Assembly (NCBI RefSeq): GCF_009765735.1
Contig: NZ_LMUW01000036.1
Location: 1-64,000 of the forward strand
Reading direction: 5' to 3'
Source of the DNA: Xenophilus sp. L33
GTDB taxonomy: Bacteria; Pseudomonadota; Gammaproteobacteria; Burkholderiales; Burkholderiaceae_C
Length of the DNA stretch: 64,000 nucleotides
Part shown: one piece after another, positions 18,135 through 26,108 of the stretch
Layout of the letters: each line of letters begins with the position of its first letter
Numbering within the stretch: position 1 is the stretch's first letter
Made by a program: the position numbers and the translations under genes
The notes under the pieces: generated by a model
Told to the model about the DNA's origin: nothing
Databases searched by the model: none
Seen by the model: only the letters and a program-made list of their open reading frames with translations

Positions 18135-18764
18135 TCATGCGAGCGGCAGTTCGATGCAGGCCGCCACCGGCAATGCATCGATGCGGTCGCTGCTGGCGAC
18201 GACGACCGCCTGCCGCTGGCCCGAGGGCGACGCCAAGAGGTCGGCCAGCGCGGCCCAGAGGCAGCGGATCGAGCCGGCATCGAGCGCGCCGGTCGGTTCG
18301 TCGAGCAGCAGCAGCGGCCGGCCCGAGGCCAGCGCGGCGGCCAGGAAGACCTTGCGCTTCGAGCCGGTCGAGAGCATGTACATCGGCTTGTCCAGGTGCG
18401 GCGGCAGGCCGAAGCCGGCGAGGATGGCTTGCCAGCGGGCCTCGTCGAAGGGCCGTTCGCCCACGGCCAGCGCATCGATGCAGGCCCGGGCCGTGACCTG
18501 CTCCCAGGCGTCGGTCCAGGGCTCGATGAAGAAGACCCGGCTGCTGTAGGCCTCGGCATCGTCCGCCAGCCGGACCCCGTCGAGCGTCAGGTCGCCGCGG
18601 TCGGCCGGCGCGCCGGCCAGCAGGCGCAGCAGGGTCGACTTGCCACTGCCGGTGTCGCCGTGCAGCAGGGTCAGGCCGGGGCCGATGCGGGCGGTCCAGC
18701 CCTCGGCGATCGGCGGTGGGTCGGGGTAGGCGAAGGCGAGGTCGTCGATCTGCAGCAGGCTCAT
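18135..18764 (-). CDS. Stand-alone ABC transporter ATP-binding protein
   Basis: A 209-residue ATPase, shorter than most. It has Walker A HGDTGSGKST near residue 38, an unusual signature LSTGSKRKVF in place of LSGGQ, and Walker B LLLLDEPTGALD. The short length and the degenerate signature recall CcmA-like and other export ATPases. No ABC permease gene is adjacent; the downstream gene is a FUSC-type membrane protein. ATG at 18764 is 43 bp from the divergent HNH gene. Confidence 0.82.
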   Translation of the reverse strand: MSLLQIDDLAFAYPDPPPIAEGWTARIGPGLTLLHGDTGSGKSTLLRLLAGAPADRGDLTLDGVRLADDAEAYSSRVFFIEPWTDAWEQVTARACIDALAVGERPFDEARWQAILAGFGLPPHLDKPMYMLSTGSKRKVFLAAALASGRPLLLLDEPTGALDAGSIRCLWAALADLLASPSGQRQAVVVASSDRIDALPVAACIELPLA

Positions 18765-18807
18765 GGCGGCGAAGGTACCGCTTTTTCGGGCACCTATACT
18801 TTTCCGC

Positions 18808-19083
18808 ATGAGTGTCCAGGCCCTGCGATCGTCCTTCGGCGGCAACTGCCATTGGTGCGGCCTGCCGATGGATTTCGAGCCGCCGCGCGACCGGCCCGAG
18901 TCGGCCACGATCGAGCACCTGAACGATTCGACCCTCGGCGGCGTGCGCAAGCAGAAGCACCGCCGGCTCGCGCATGCGATCTGCAACCAGACCCGCAACG
19001 AATTCAAGCTGCAGGCCGAGCGGCGCTTCGAGGCCTGGATCGCCGAGCGCGTGCGGGCGGCGCGTGGCGAGGTTCCCACGTGA
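18808..19083 (+). CDS. Small HNH nuclease-like protein
   Basis: A 91-residue protein with an HNH (beta-beta-alpha metal) layout. A first zinc-type pair CHWC is at residues 12-15, then the EH pair in ATIEHLND, and the third-motif His/Asn in RLAHAICNQTRN. Such small stand-alone HNH proteins occur widely in proteobacteria with unknown roles, and nuclease activity is only predicted. ATG at 18808 is preferred over an upstream in-frame ATG that would overlap the divergent promoter. Confidence 0.72.
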   Translation: MSVQALRSSFGGNCHWCGLPMDFEPPRDRPESATIEHLNDSTLGGVRKQKHRRLAHAICNQTRNEFKLQAERRFEAWIAERVRAARGEVPT

Positions 19084-19264
19084 ATCACGGCGGTTGGACG
19101 GTGGATCACAGGCCAATGTGGACAAAGTCACACTTTCTTCCGTTGTGCGTAGTCCTTTCTGCTTCGTGCCCGGCACCAATCGCATACTCGGCCTCGCGCT
19201 GCGCCGGCTTCGATGCTTGCCCGCGCAACCGATATCTCCAACAAGAAGAGGACGAAGCAGAGCA

Positions 19265-19801
19265 ATGACGGGGCCCCGGCATGTCGCGAACCGCATCGGC
19301 TCCGCCTGTCGCCTTGTCGGCGCGATGCTCGCGCCCCGGGCGCCCTTCCACAGCATGTCGACCGCCGCTCTGGCCGCCTTCCTGGAAGACCGGCAGCGCG
19401 AGCTGCGCCGCCGCATCGACGCCTCCGAAATGCTCGACCTGGTGGGCCGCGGCCTGGCCGAATTCAGCGTCACCCGCCATGCGGTCGCCTTCACGGTCGA
19501 CCACGGTGCCGAGGCGGGCGTCGAGCTGCGCTACCTCTATGTGCCGCGCGGCCAGCGGCGCCGCGGCGCCGGCCGCTCGCTGGTGGCGCGGGTCCGTGCC
19601 CGGTATTCGCAGCGGCCCATGTTCTGCCTGTGCCTCAGCCAGCTGGAAGCGCGTTCGGCGCGGCTGGTCGGCTTCATGCCGGAACGCCAGGGCGACACCT
19701 GGTGGCAGATGACGACCTGTCCGGGCCTGGACGCCCAGATGGCCGGCCGCCGGCCGGTCGCCGAGGCGATGCTCCGCCAGCACATGCGCTCGGAGCCCTG
19801 A
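19265..19801 (+). CDS. GNAT-like acetyltransferase family protein
   Basis: A 178-residue protein whose middle carries the acetyl-CoA binding loop [12 protein letters not shown] after a beta strand (LRYLYVP), the signature of GNAT folds. The last third contains conserved-looking Trp and Cys residues but no clear substrate motif. A GAGGA is found about 14 nt before ATG 19265. The N-terminal 30 residues are basic and may not belong; ATGs at 19325 and 19355 are alternatives. Confidence 0.6.
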   Translation: MTGPRHVANRIGSACRLVGAMLAPRAPFHSMSTAALAAFLEDRQRELRRRIDASEMLDLVGRGLAEFSVTRHAVAFTVDHGAEAGVELRYLYVPRGQRRRGAGRSLVARVRARYSQRPMFCLCLSQLEARSARLVGFMPERQGDTWWQMTTCPGLDAQMAGRRPVAEAMLRQHMRSEP

Positions 19802-19917
19802 GCGCGCGGGCCTGCGCCGACACGATCGGATTGAACCGATCGGCTTGATCCGGGAATGAACGGGTTCCACACCGCACGGCGTAGAGTCCACCGACGCTCC
19901 CCGAACCCCAGCCCGCC

Positions 19918-20550
19918 ATGCCGAGCCAACCCAGCGACGCCGGTCGGCCCACCGACCCCGGCTTGCCCCTGGCCGATCGCGCCGACCGCGCCGATCACGC
20001 CGACCGGGCCGAGGCCGGCCTGCTCGCGCGGGCCGCCGCCGCCGAGCTGCCCGCCTTCGAGCAGCTCTACCGGCTCTACCACCCGCGGCTCGCCCGCTTC
20101 CTGGACCGCATGACGCGGCGCCCCGAGCTGATCGGCGAGGTGATCAACGACACGATGATGGTCGTCTGGAAGCGTGCCGCCAGCTTCGACGGCAGCTCCA
20201 AGGTCTCGACCTGGATCTTCGCGATCGCCTACCGCAAGGCGCTCAAGGCCCTGAGCCGGCTCGACGAGCCGGTCGAGGACCCCGACGAGGACGATCGCAC
20301 CGCGCCGTCGGAGAGCGAACCCGAGCAGCATGCGGCGCGCGCGCAGGTGCACGCGCGGCTCGCCGAGGCGATGGACCGGCTGTCGCTCGAACAGCGCGCG
20401 GTGATGCAGCTCTGCTACTTCCACGGCATCGGCTGCCGCGAGGTCGGCGAGATCGTCGGCTGCCCGGTCGACACCGTGAAGACGCGCCTCTTCCACGCGC
20501 GCCGCCGGCTCAGGCAGCTGCTGCCCGGCCGGCTGGAGGACTGGCTGTGA
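19918..20550 (+). CDS. ECF-family RNA polymerase sigma factor
   Basis: A 210-residue sigma-70 family factor. Region 2 runs over residues 45-110 (LYRLYHPRLARF, then NDTMMVVWKRA and STWIFAIAYRKA), an acidic linker follows, and region 4 covers 145-200 (LEQRAVMQLCYFHG, DTVKTRLFHARRRL). The N-terminal 35 residues are a low-complexity Ala/Asp/Arg repeat. It is translationally coupled to its anti-sigma gene (GTGA overlap at 20547-20550) and heads a five-gene cluster that also encodes a subtilase and a porin. Confidence 0.93.
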   Translation: MPSQPSDAGRPTDPGLPLADRADRADHADRAEAGLLARAAAAELPAFEQLYRLYHPRLARFLDRMTRRPELIGEVINDTMMVVWKRAASFDGSSKVSTWIFAIAYRKALKALSRLDEPVEDPDEDDRTAPSESEPEQHAARAQVHARLAEAMDRLSLEQRAVMQLCYFHGIGCREVGEIVGCPVDTVKTRLFHARRRLRQLLPGRLEDWL

Positions 20551-21227
20551 CCGGCCGCGTGCTGCCGCTCGGTGTCGACCCGCATCGGCAGGTGCAGGCC
20601 CTCCTGCCGTGGTACCTCGGCACCGGCCTGGACGCCGAGGAGCGCGCCGAGGTCGAGGCGCATCTGGCCGGCTGCGCCGACTGCCGCGCCGAGCTGGCCT
20701 GGGAGCGCGAGCTGCAGGCGGCTTGCGCGCTGCTGCCGGCCGGCACGCCGGGCGACGTCGACCGTGACTTCGCGCAATGGCGGGCGCGTCTCGGAAGTGC
20801 CCCAACAGCGCCGGCAGCAGCGCGCCGCGACCTCGGCGCCCGGCTCGCCCAACGCTGGCGCGCGAGCCCGCCCTGGACGCGCTGGGCGCTCGCCGGCCAG
20901 TGCGTGCTGGTGGCGTCACTGGGCACGGCGCTGGGCGCCTCGCTCTGGATGCAGCCGGCCACCGAGGCCCGCTTTCGCGCACTCGGAGAACCCTCGGCGG
21001 CCGCCGAGCGCGGCAATCTGATCGTGCGCTTTCGCGCCGATGCGACCGAGGAGCAGATGCGGCATGCCTTGCGCGACAGCCAGGCCCGGCTGGTCTACGG
21101 ACCGACCAGCACCGACGCCTACCTGCTCGCGGTGCCGGCCGGCTCCGAGGCGGCCGCGGTGCGACGGTTGCGACAGCAAGCATCGGTGCTGCTGGCGGAA
21201 TCGCTGGTCGACCGGGCGGCGCCATGA
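20547..21227 (+). CDS. Zinc-finger anti-sigma factor with a propeptide-like C-terminal domain
   Basis: A 226-residue single-span protein. Residues 39-46 hold the ZAS motif HxxxCxxC (His39, Cys43, Cys46) that binds the ECF sigma factor. A membrane segment spans about 112-135, leaving residues 140-226 in the periplasm. That outer domain (NLIVRFRADATEEQM, then ARLVYGP and DAYLLAVPAG, ending with VLLAESL) has the alpha/beta pattern of subtilase I9-type propeptides. The start is GTG, overlapping the sigma stop; its own stop overlaps the protease start (ATGA at 21224-21227). A role in sensing or inhibiting the adjacent protease is inferred. Confidence 0.85.
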   Translation: MTGRVLPLGVDPHRQVQALLPWYLGTGLDAEERAEVEAHLAGCADCRAELAWERELQAACALLPAGTPGDVDRDFAQWRARLGSAPTAPAAARRDLGARLAQRWRASPPWTRWALAGQCVLVASLGTALGASLWMQPATEARFRALGEPSAAAERGNLIVRFRADATEEQMRHALRDSQARLVYGPTSTDAYLLAVPAGSEAAAVRRLRQQASVLLAESLVDRAAP

Positions 21228-22492
21228 AGCGCTGGCTGCGCGCCTGCTTTCTGGCGTTCGTGGTCGCGTTCGTCGCCGGCGCGCCGCTGGCCGCTGCCGC
21301 CGCCGAGGGCGATCCCGGCAGCGCGCCGGCCGTCGACGACCGGCAGGTGCTTCTCCTGCTGCGCCTGCCGCCGGAGCACTTCCGGCCCGAGAACGCCTAT
21401 TCCGGCGGCTACGGCGACGGCGCGGCGCACGGCGCGCGGCGGCGGCTGGCGGCCGCCTTGGCGCGCGAGCATGGCCTGACGCTGGTCACCGACTGGGCAA
21501 TGCCGCTGCTGGGCGTCGACTGCTTCGTGCTGGACGTTCCGGCCGACCGGCAGCCGACCGAGGTCGCAGAGGCCTTGTCGGGCGATGCGCGGGTCGCGTG
21601 GGCGCAGCCGATGCACCTCTACCGCACGCAAGGCCACGACGACCCGCTCTTTTCTTTGCAGCCGGCGACCGAGGCCTGGCAGCTGTCGCGACTGCACGCG
21701 GTGGCCACCGGCCGCGGCGTGCGGGTCGCGGTGGTCGACAGCGCCGTCGATGCGCATCATCCGGATCTCGAAGGCCAGGTGGCGGTGCAGCAGGACTTCC
21801 TCGACGACCGTCGCGACGGCCCGGAAATTCACGGCACCGCGGTCGCCGGCCTCGTCGCGGCGCGCGCCGACAACGGCATCGGCATCGCCGGCATCGCGCC
21901 GGACGCGCGCCTGCTGGCCCTGCGCGCCTGCCGGCAGCAGAGCGCCGACGCCACGCTGTGCACCAGCCTCAGCCTGGCGATGGCGCTGCATTTCGCGATC
22001 ACGCACGACGCCGACGTCATCAACCTGAGCCTGAGCGGGCCGCCCGACCGGTTGCTCGACCGGCTGCTGGACGTGGCGCTGGCGCGCCGCATCGACGTCA
22101 TCGGCGCGGTCGACCGGCGCGCGGCCGATGGCGGCTTTCCGGCGTCGCACCCTGGCGTGGTGGCGGTCGCCGACGACACGCGGCCGCCAGTTCCGCGCGA
22201 CGCCCTGGCCGCACCGGGCCACGACCTGCCGACCACGCTGCCGGGCGGCCGCTGGGGCCTGGTGTCCGGCGCGTCCTTCGCCGCGGCGCAGGTGGCCGGC
22301 CTCCTCGCGCTGGTGCGCGAACGGCGGCCGGCGGGCACTGGCGCCACGACCCGAAGCGACATCGCGACCTTCCCCGACGGAACGATCGACGCCTGTGCCA
22401 CACTGACGCGCGCCGCAGGCACCGAGGCCTGCCCGGCTCGCACCGACGACACAGCGATGCACGCCTTCACCTTCCCTGCCGCCCGCCCGTGA
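21224..22492 (+). CDS. S8 family (subtilisin-like) serine protease
   Basis: A 422-residue exported protease. A signal peptide (about 28 residues, Ala-rich) is followed by a propeptide-like region (40-135), then the catalytic domain with Asp172 (VVDSAVD), His203 (EIHGTAVAG) and Ser351 (SGASFAAAQ). The oxyanion-hole asparagine of the usual AAGN motif is replaced by Asp297 (IGAVDRR), which may lower activity. It lies between the anti-sigma gene (overlap of 4 nt) and a porin-like gene (1 nt gap), so it belongs to the sigma-controlled operon. Confidence 0.9.
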   Translation: MKRWLRACFLAFVVAFVAGAPLAAAAAEGDPGSAPAVDDRQVLLLLRLPPEHFRPENAYSGGYGDGAAHGARRRLAAALAREHGLTLVTDWAMPLLGVDCFVLDVPADRQPTEVAEALSGDARVAWAQPMHLYRTQGHDDPLFSLQPATEAWQLSRLHAVATGRGVRVAVVDSAVDAHHPDLEGQVAVQQDFLDDRRDGPEIHGTAVAGLVAARADNGIGIAGIAPDARLLALRACRQQSADATLCTSLSLAMALHFAITHDADVINLSLSGPPDRLLDRLLDVALARRIDVIGAVDRRAADGGFPASHPGVVAVADDTRPPVPRDALAAPGHDLPTTLPGGRWGLVSGASFAAAQVAGLLALVRERRPAGTGATTRSDIATFPDGTIDACATLTRAAGTEACPARTDDTAMHAFTFPAARP

Positions 22493-22493
22493 C

Positions 22494-23225
22494 ATGCCGA
22501 CGGCCGCTTCGCGTGCCGCGCTTGCCGTGTCGCTCGGCGTCGCGCTTCTTCTGCCGCATGGCTTCGCCCGCGCCCAGGTCGCCGATGGTGTCGGCGACGG
22601 CATCGGCGCCAGCGTCACGCTGCTCTCGAACTACCTCTACCGCGGCGCCTCGCTGAGCGACGAGCGGCCGACGCTCAGCCTCGACCTGTCACTCGACGGA
22701 CCGAGCGGCGGGTTCGCCGGCGCCTCCTTCACCGGCGTGACGCTGGGCCCGGACGACCGGCGCCAGCTTCAGGCGCTCGGCTATGCCGGGTATGCGGGAC
22801 GCCTATCGGAGCGCCTCGGCTGGGAAGCCGGCGCGCTCGCCAGCTTCTTCAGCGTCGACTCGCGCTACGACTACGCCGAGCTCTTCACCGGCCTGAACGG
22901 CGAGGAATGGAACCTGCGCCTGCACTACGCGCCCGACTATTTCGGCAGTGGCACGGCCACCGCGTACGGCGAATGGAACCTCGGCATTCCGCTGACGCCG
23001 CTGCTGCGCGCGACGGCCCATGCGGGCGGCCTCCGGCTGCTCGGCGCCGGCCCGCCGGGAAGCAGCCGCACGAACCTCGACGGCAGCGTGGGCCTGGCCT
23101 TCGCGCGCGATGCCTGGGAGCTCAAGCTCGACTGGGTGGTCGGCGGCCGGAACCCGCTCTACCCCACCGCCTACGGACACTCGACGACGCACGCGCTGGT
23201 GCTGGCCGCATCGCTGGCCTTCTGA
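22494..23225 (+). CDS. TorF family putative porin
   Basis: A 243-residue outer-membrane beta-barrel candidate with a signal peptide ending near ARAQVAD. The first strand motif SVTLLSNYLYRGASLSD is the hallmark of the Gcw_chp/TorF family. Alternating hydrophobic strands continue to a C-terminal phenylalanine (LAASLAF), as needed for barrel assembly. Start at 22494 is one base after the protease stop. Confidence 0.85.
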   Translation: MPTAASRAALAVSLGVALLLPHGFARAQVADGVGDGIGASVTLLSNYLYRGASLSDERPTLSLDLSLDGPSGGFAGASFTGVTLGPDDRRQLQALGYAGYAGRLSERLGWEAGALASFFSVDSRYDYAELFTGLNGEEWNLRLHYAPDYFGSGTATAYGEWNLGIPLTPLLRATAHAGGLRLLGAGPPGSSRTNLDGSVGLAFARDAWELKLDWVVGGRNPLYPTAYGHSTTHALVLAASLAF

Positions 23226-23315
23226 CGCGCGGCGGATTGAACCGTTCTCGCGCGCCGCGGGATTCACCGGACGGCAGGCCCTTGTCGCCCGCCCCCAACC
23301 CCCAAGGAGCCATTC

Positions 23316-23828
23316 ATGAAGCGCGCCCTCCTCGTGATCGTTTCCGGCATCTCCCTGGTCTTCAGCCTCGGCGCGGCGGCGTCCGGCGGCGGAGGAGGCG
23401 GAGGCGGAGGTGGTGGTGGCGGCGGAACGACCCAGGCCGCCAACCCGGACCCCGACTTCCGCGCTGGCATGGACGCGGTCGACAAGAAAGACTGGCAGCA
23501 GGTGCAGGTGCACATGGGCGCCTACACCGAACGCCATCCCGAAGACGCCGACGGCTGGAACGAGCTCGCCCATGCCTATCGCAAGATGGGCAACATCGAC
23601 CTCGCGCTGGCCGACTACGACAAGGCGCTGAAGATCAACCCGAACCACCGCGGCGCGCACGAATACCTCGGCGAGGCCTACCTGCAGATGGGCGACCTGC
23701 CGCGCGCCGAGGAACAGCTGAAGGTGCTGAACTCGCTGTGCTTCTTCCCGTGCGAGGAATACAGCGACCTGAAGACCGCGGTCGGCAAGTACCGCAGCCA
23801 GCACGTGCAGACGGGGTCGGCGCTTTGA
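23316..23828 (+). CDS. Exported TPR protein with a polyglycine run
   Basis: A 170-residue protein: signal peptide (about 22 residues), then 14 consecutive glycines, then two to three tetratricopeptide repeats (residues 70-145; ADGWNELAHAYRKMGN and HRGAHEYLGEAYLQMGD are typical). The C-terminal part has a Cys pair (LCFFPCEEY). AAGGAG lies 6 nt before the ATG. TPRs bind other proteins, here probably in the periplasm. The next gene starts inside its stop codon. Confidence 0.85.
   Translation: MKRALLVIVSGISLVFSLGAAASGGGGGGGGGGGGGGTTQAANPDPDFRAGMDAVDKKDWQQVQVHMGAYTERHPEDADGWNELAHAYRKMGNIDLALADYDKALKINPNHRGAHEYLGEAYLQMGDLPRAEEQLKVLNSLCFFPCEEYSDLKTAVGKYRSQHVQTGSAL
23385..23426 (+). repeat. GGN codon run encoding 14 glycines
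   Basis: Fourteen GGN codons in a row (GGC, GGA and GGT mixed) follow the signal-peptide region of the TPR protein. The mixed third bases argue against recent expansion by slippage of one unit. Confidence 0.85.
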
Positions 23829-24247
23829 AGCCACGCCCGCGCGGCCTGCTGTCGGCCATCGTCTTCGCGCTGGCGGTCGGGGCCGGCGCGCCGGCCTTCG
23901 CCTTCGGCGGCATGGGTGGTGGCGGTGGTGGCGCCGGTTTCGGCGGGCACGGCGCGGGCTCCCAGGGCGGCGGCTTCCATGCGAGCGGCAACGGCTTCGG
24001 TGGACGGCCCGGCGCCGGTGGCTTCCATGGGCCCTTCGGCTTCCATCCGCTGCACGGTTTCGGCTTCTATCGTCGGCCGGTGTTCGTCAACCGCGGCTTC
24101 GTCTTCATCGGCGTGCCCTTCCCGGTCGCGGTGAATGCGGTGGGCTTCGTGGGCGGCCAGCCGCTCTACCTGTATTGCCAGGACCCGATGGGCTTCTATC
24201 CGGACGTCCAGGAGTGTCCGGGCGGGTGGCTGCAGGTGGCGCAGTGA
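23825..24247 (+). CDS. Exported glycine/histidine-rich protein
   Basis: A 140-residue small exported protein. A TTG start at 23825 overlaps the TPR gene stop (TTGA), giving a basic leader, a hydrophobic segment and cleavage near PAFAFGG. The next 50 residues are Gly-rich with scattered His and Phe; the last 60 hold a hydrophobic stretch (VFIGVPFPVAV) and two cysteines (LYCQDP and QECPGG) that could form a disulfide. No family recognised. Its position at the end of the sigma/protease/porin cluster suggests an envelope role. Confidence 0.68.
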   Translation: MKPRPRGLLSAIVFALAVGAGAPAFAFGGMGGGGGGAGFGGHGAGSQGGGFHASGNGFGGRPGAGGFHGPFGFHPLHGFGFYRRPVFVNRGFVFIGVPFPVAVNAVGFVGGQPLYLYCQDPMGFYPDVQECPGGWLQVAQ

Positions 24248-24287
24248 GGGCGGGCCCGGAGCGCGAAAAGTCGCGATCCGGTCGTAA

Positions 24288-24311
24288 AATGGTAGGACCA
24301 ATAATTGGAAC
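24288..24311 (+). promoter_or_regulatory. Operator-like motif before the esterase gene
   Basis: AATGGTAGGACCAATAATTG begins at 24288 and contains the palindrome TGGTAGGACCA. This fits the TGGT-N3-ACCA form bound by FadR-type GntR regulators. A near copy lies upstream of the MaoC gene (28463-28486, opposite strand), with about 19 of 24 positions identical. It ends 12 nt before the esterase ATG, so a bound protein would block expression. Confidence 0.5.
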
Positions 24312-24323
24312 TCCAACCCGCCC

Positions 24324-25250
24324 ATGCCGCTCCATCCCGTTCTCCAGGCCGCGCTCGACGCGGGCAAGGCCGCCAATCGGCCACCGTTCTACCAAGGCAC
24401 CGTCGAGGCCGCGCGCGCGGCCGTCGACGCGGGCGCCAAGCCGCTCGGCGAAGGTCCGCAGGTGCATCGCACCGAGACCCTGTCCGTGCCGGGGCGCGAA
24501 GGTCCGATCGAGGTCCTCGCCTACTGGCCCGACGACGCGCCGCAAGGCATCCTGGTCTACCTGCACGGCGGCGGCTGGGTCGCGGGCTCGGCGGGCAGCT
24601 TCGATGCGCTGTCGCGCACGCTGGCCAAGCGCAGCAACTGCACGGTGCTCAACGTCGACTATCGACTGGCACCCGACCATCCCTTCCCGGCCGGCCTCCA
24701 CGACGCGGAAGACGTGCTGCGCTGGGCGGCCGCCCGACGCGGCGAACTGGCGCACCCGGGCGCCGCGCTGATGGTCGGCGGCGACAGTGCCGGCGGCAAC
24801 CTCGCCGCCGTGGCCTCGCTCGCGCTCGGCAAGGAACTCGACATCGCGCTGCAGGTGCTCTTCTATCCGGTCATCGGCGACGACTTCGAGACGCCCAGCT
24901 ACCGCGAGTTCGCAGAGGGCCAGTCGCTCACGCGCGGCGACATGCAGTGGTTCTTCAAGCACTATGCGCCGCGAGCGCAATGGTCCGACCCGCGAGTCAC
25001 GCCGATCCACGCCGATGCGAAGGGTGCGCCGCCGGCGTGGATCGCCGCGGCCGAATACGACGTGTTGCGCTCCGAAGGCGAGGCCTATGCACGGCACCTG
25101 GCCGACGCCGGCGTGCCGGTCGAGTCCAAGACCTGGGCCGGCCTGGGCCACGGATTCGCGCGCTGGTTCAACCTGGTGGATGCCGCCGACGAGGCGATCG
25201 ATGCCGCCGCCGCGGCGATCCGGGCGGCATCCGGAGACAAGGCCCGCTGA
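24324..25250 (+). CDS. Alpha/beta hydrolase (HSL-family esterase)
   Basis: A 308-residue cytoplasmic carboxylesterase of the hormone-sensitive-lipase (family IV) group. The oxyanion motif HGGGW is at 81-85, the nucleophile elbow GGDSAGGN gives Ser155, the acid is in AAEYDVLRSEG and the base in GLGHGF. Residues 110-120 (DYRLAPDHPFP) are also family hallmarks. Substrates are usually short-chain esters or lactones. The promoter shares an operator-like motif with the MaoC gene at 27969-28445. Confidence 0.92.
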   Translation: MPLHPVLQAALDAGKAANRPPFYQGTVEAARAAVDAGAKPLGEGPQVHRTETLSVPGREGPIEVLAYWPDDAPQGILVYLHGGGWVAGSAGSFDALSRTLAKRSNCTVLNVDYRLAPDHPFPAGLHDAEDVLRWAAARRGELAHPGAALMVGGDSAGGNLAAVASLALGKELDIALQVLFYPVIGDDFETPSYREFAEGQSLTRGDMQWFFKHYAPRAQWSDPRVTPIHADAKGAPPAWIAAAEYDVLRSEGEAYARHLADAGVPVESKTWAGLGHGFARWFNLVDAADEAIDAAAAAIRAASGDKAR

Positions 25251-25291
25251 GCGACGACGCCGTCGGCGTCACCACGCGATTCGACCTTTGC

Positions 25292-25305
25292 TTGACCTGG
25301 ATCAA
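25292..25305. promoter_or_regulatory. FNR/ANR-type binding box
   Basis: TTGACCTGGATCAA matches the FNR consensus TTGAT-N4-ATCAA with one difference. It lies 75 nt before the start of the fnr-like gene, a position suited to autoregulation. Confidence 0.65.
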
Positions 25306-25379
25306 GGCACCGCGGCACGGCCTGCCGACAATCGGTTCGAGCGGCCAAGCGCCGCGCCAGCCGCGCCAGCCGCGCCGCC

Positions 25380-26093
25380 ATGCCACCCGAGAACCTCCAA
25401 GTCGCCTGCTCCAACTGCAACCTGCGCGAGCTCTGCATGCCCGTGGGGCTGAACGCGGACGAACTGCGCCGCATGGACAGCCTGGTCGCCACCCGGCGCA
25501 AGGTGCGGCGGCGCGAGACCCTCTTTCGCGACGGCGAAGCCTTCACCTCGCTCTATGCCATCCGCACCGGCGTCTTCAAGACGCGCGTGATGGCCGCGGA
25601 CGGCCGCGACCAGGTGACCGGCTTCCAGATGGCCGGCGAGATCATCGGGCTGGACGGCATCGTGACCGGCCGGCACAGCTGCGACGCGGTGGCGCTGGAA
25701 GACGCCGAGGCCTGTGTCATGCCGTTCGACCGCATCGAGGAACTGTCGCGCGAGGTCGTCACGCTGCAGCGCCACGTGCACCAGGTGATGAGCCGCGAGA
25801 TCGTGCGCGAGCACGGCGTCATGCTGTTGCTGGGCAGCATGCGGGCCGAGGAGCGCCTCGCCGCCTTCCTGCTCAACCTGGTCGAGCGGCTGCATGCCCG
25901 CGGCTTCTCGCAGTCGGAAGTGGTGCTGCGCATGACCCGCTAAGAAATCGGGAGCTACCTCGGCCTCCAACTCGAAACCGTGAGTCGCACCCTGTCGCGC
26001 TTCGCCGAGGAAGGGATGGTCGAAGTCGACAGGCGCCACGTGCGCATCCTGGACGCGGCGGCGCTGTGCGGCCTGGTCCACGCCACCGCCTGA
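25380..26093 (+). pseudogene. fnr: FNR-type oxygen-responsive regulator interrupted by TAA
   Basis: The frame encodes a 237-residue FNR homologue except for TAA at 25941-25943 (codon 188). The four iron-sulfur ligands Cys10, Cys13, Cys19 and Cys112 sit exactly ten residues before those of E. coli FNR (20, 23, 29, 122). After the stop the same frame continues with the recognition helix ETVSRT, where Glu199, Ser202 and Arg203 again match E. coli 209, 212 and 213, and ends at TGA 26091-26093. Relatives read MTREEIGSYLG here, so GAA to TAA is the simplest change. As written, the 187-residue product lacks the DNA-reading helix. A recent mutation or a sequencing error are both possible. Confidence 0.85.
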
Positions 26094-26108
26094 CGCCCTG
26101 GCGGCCGG

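Noticed and set aside
25255-25270. GC-rich hairpin after the esterase gene as a terminator
   Set aside because: The stem is perfect but short, and no T-run follows.
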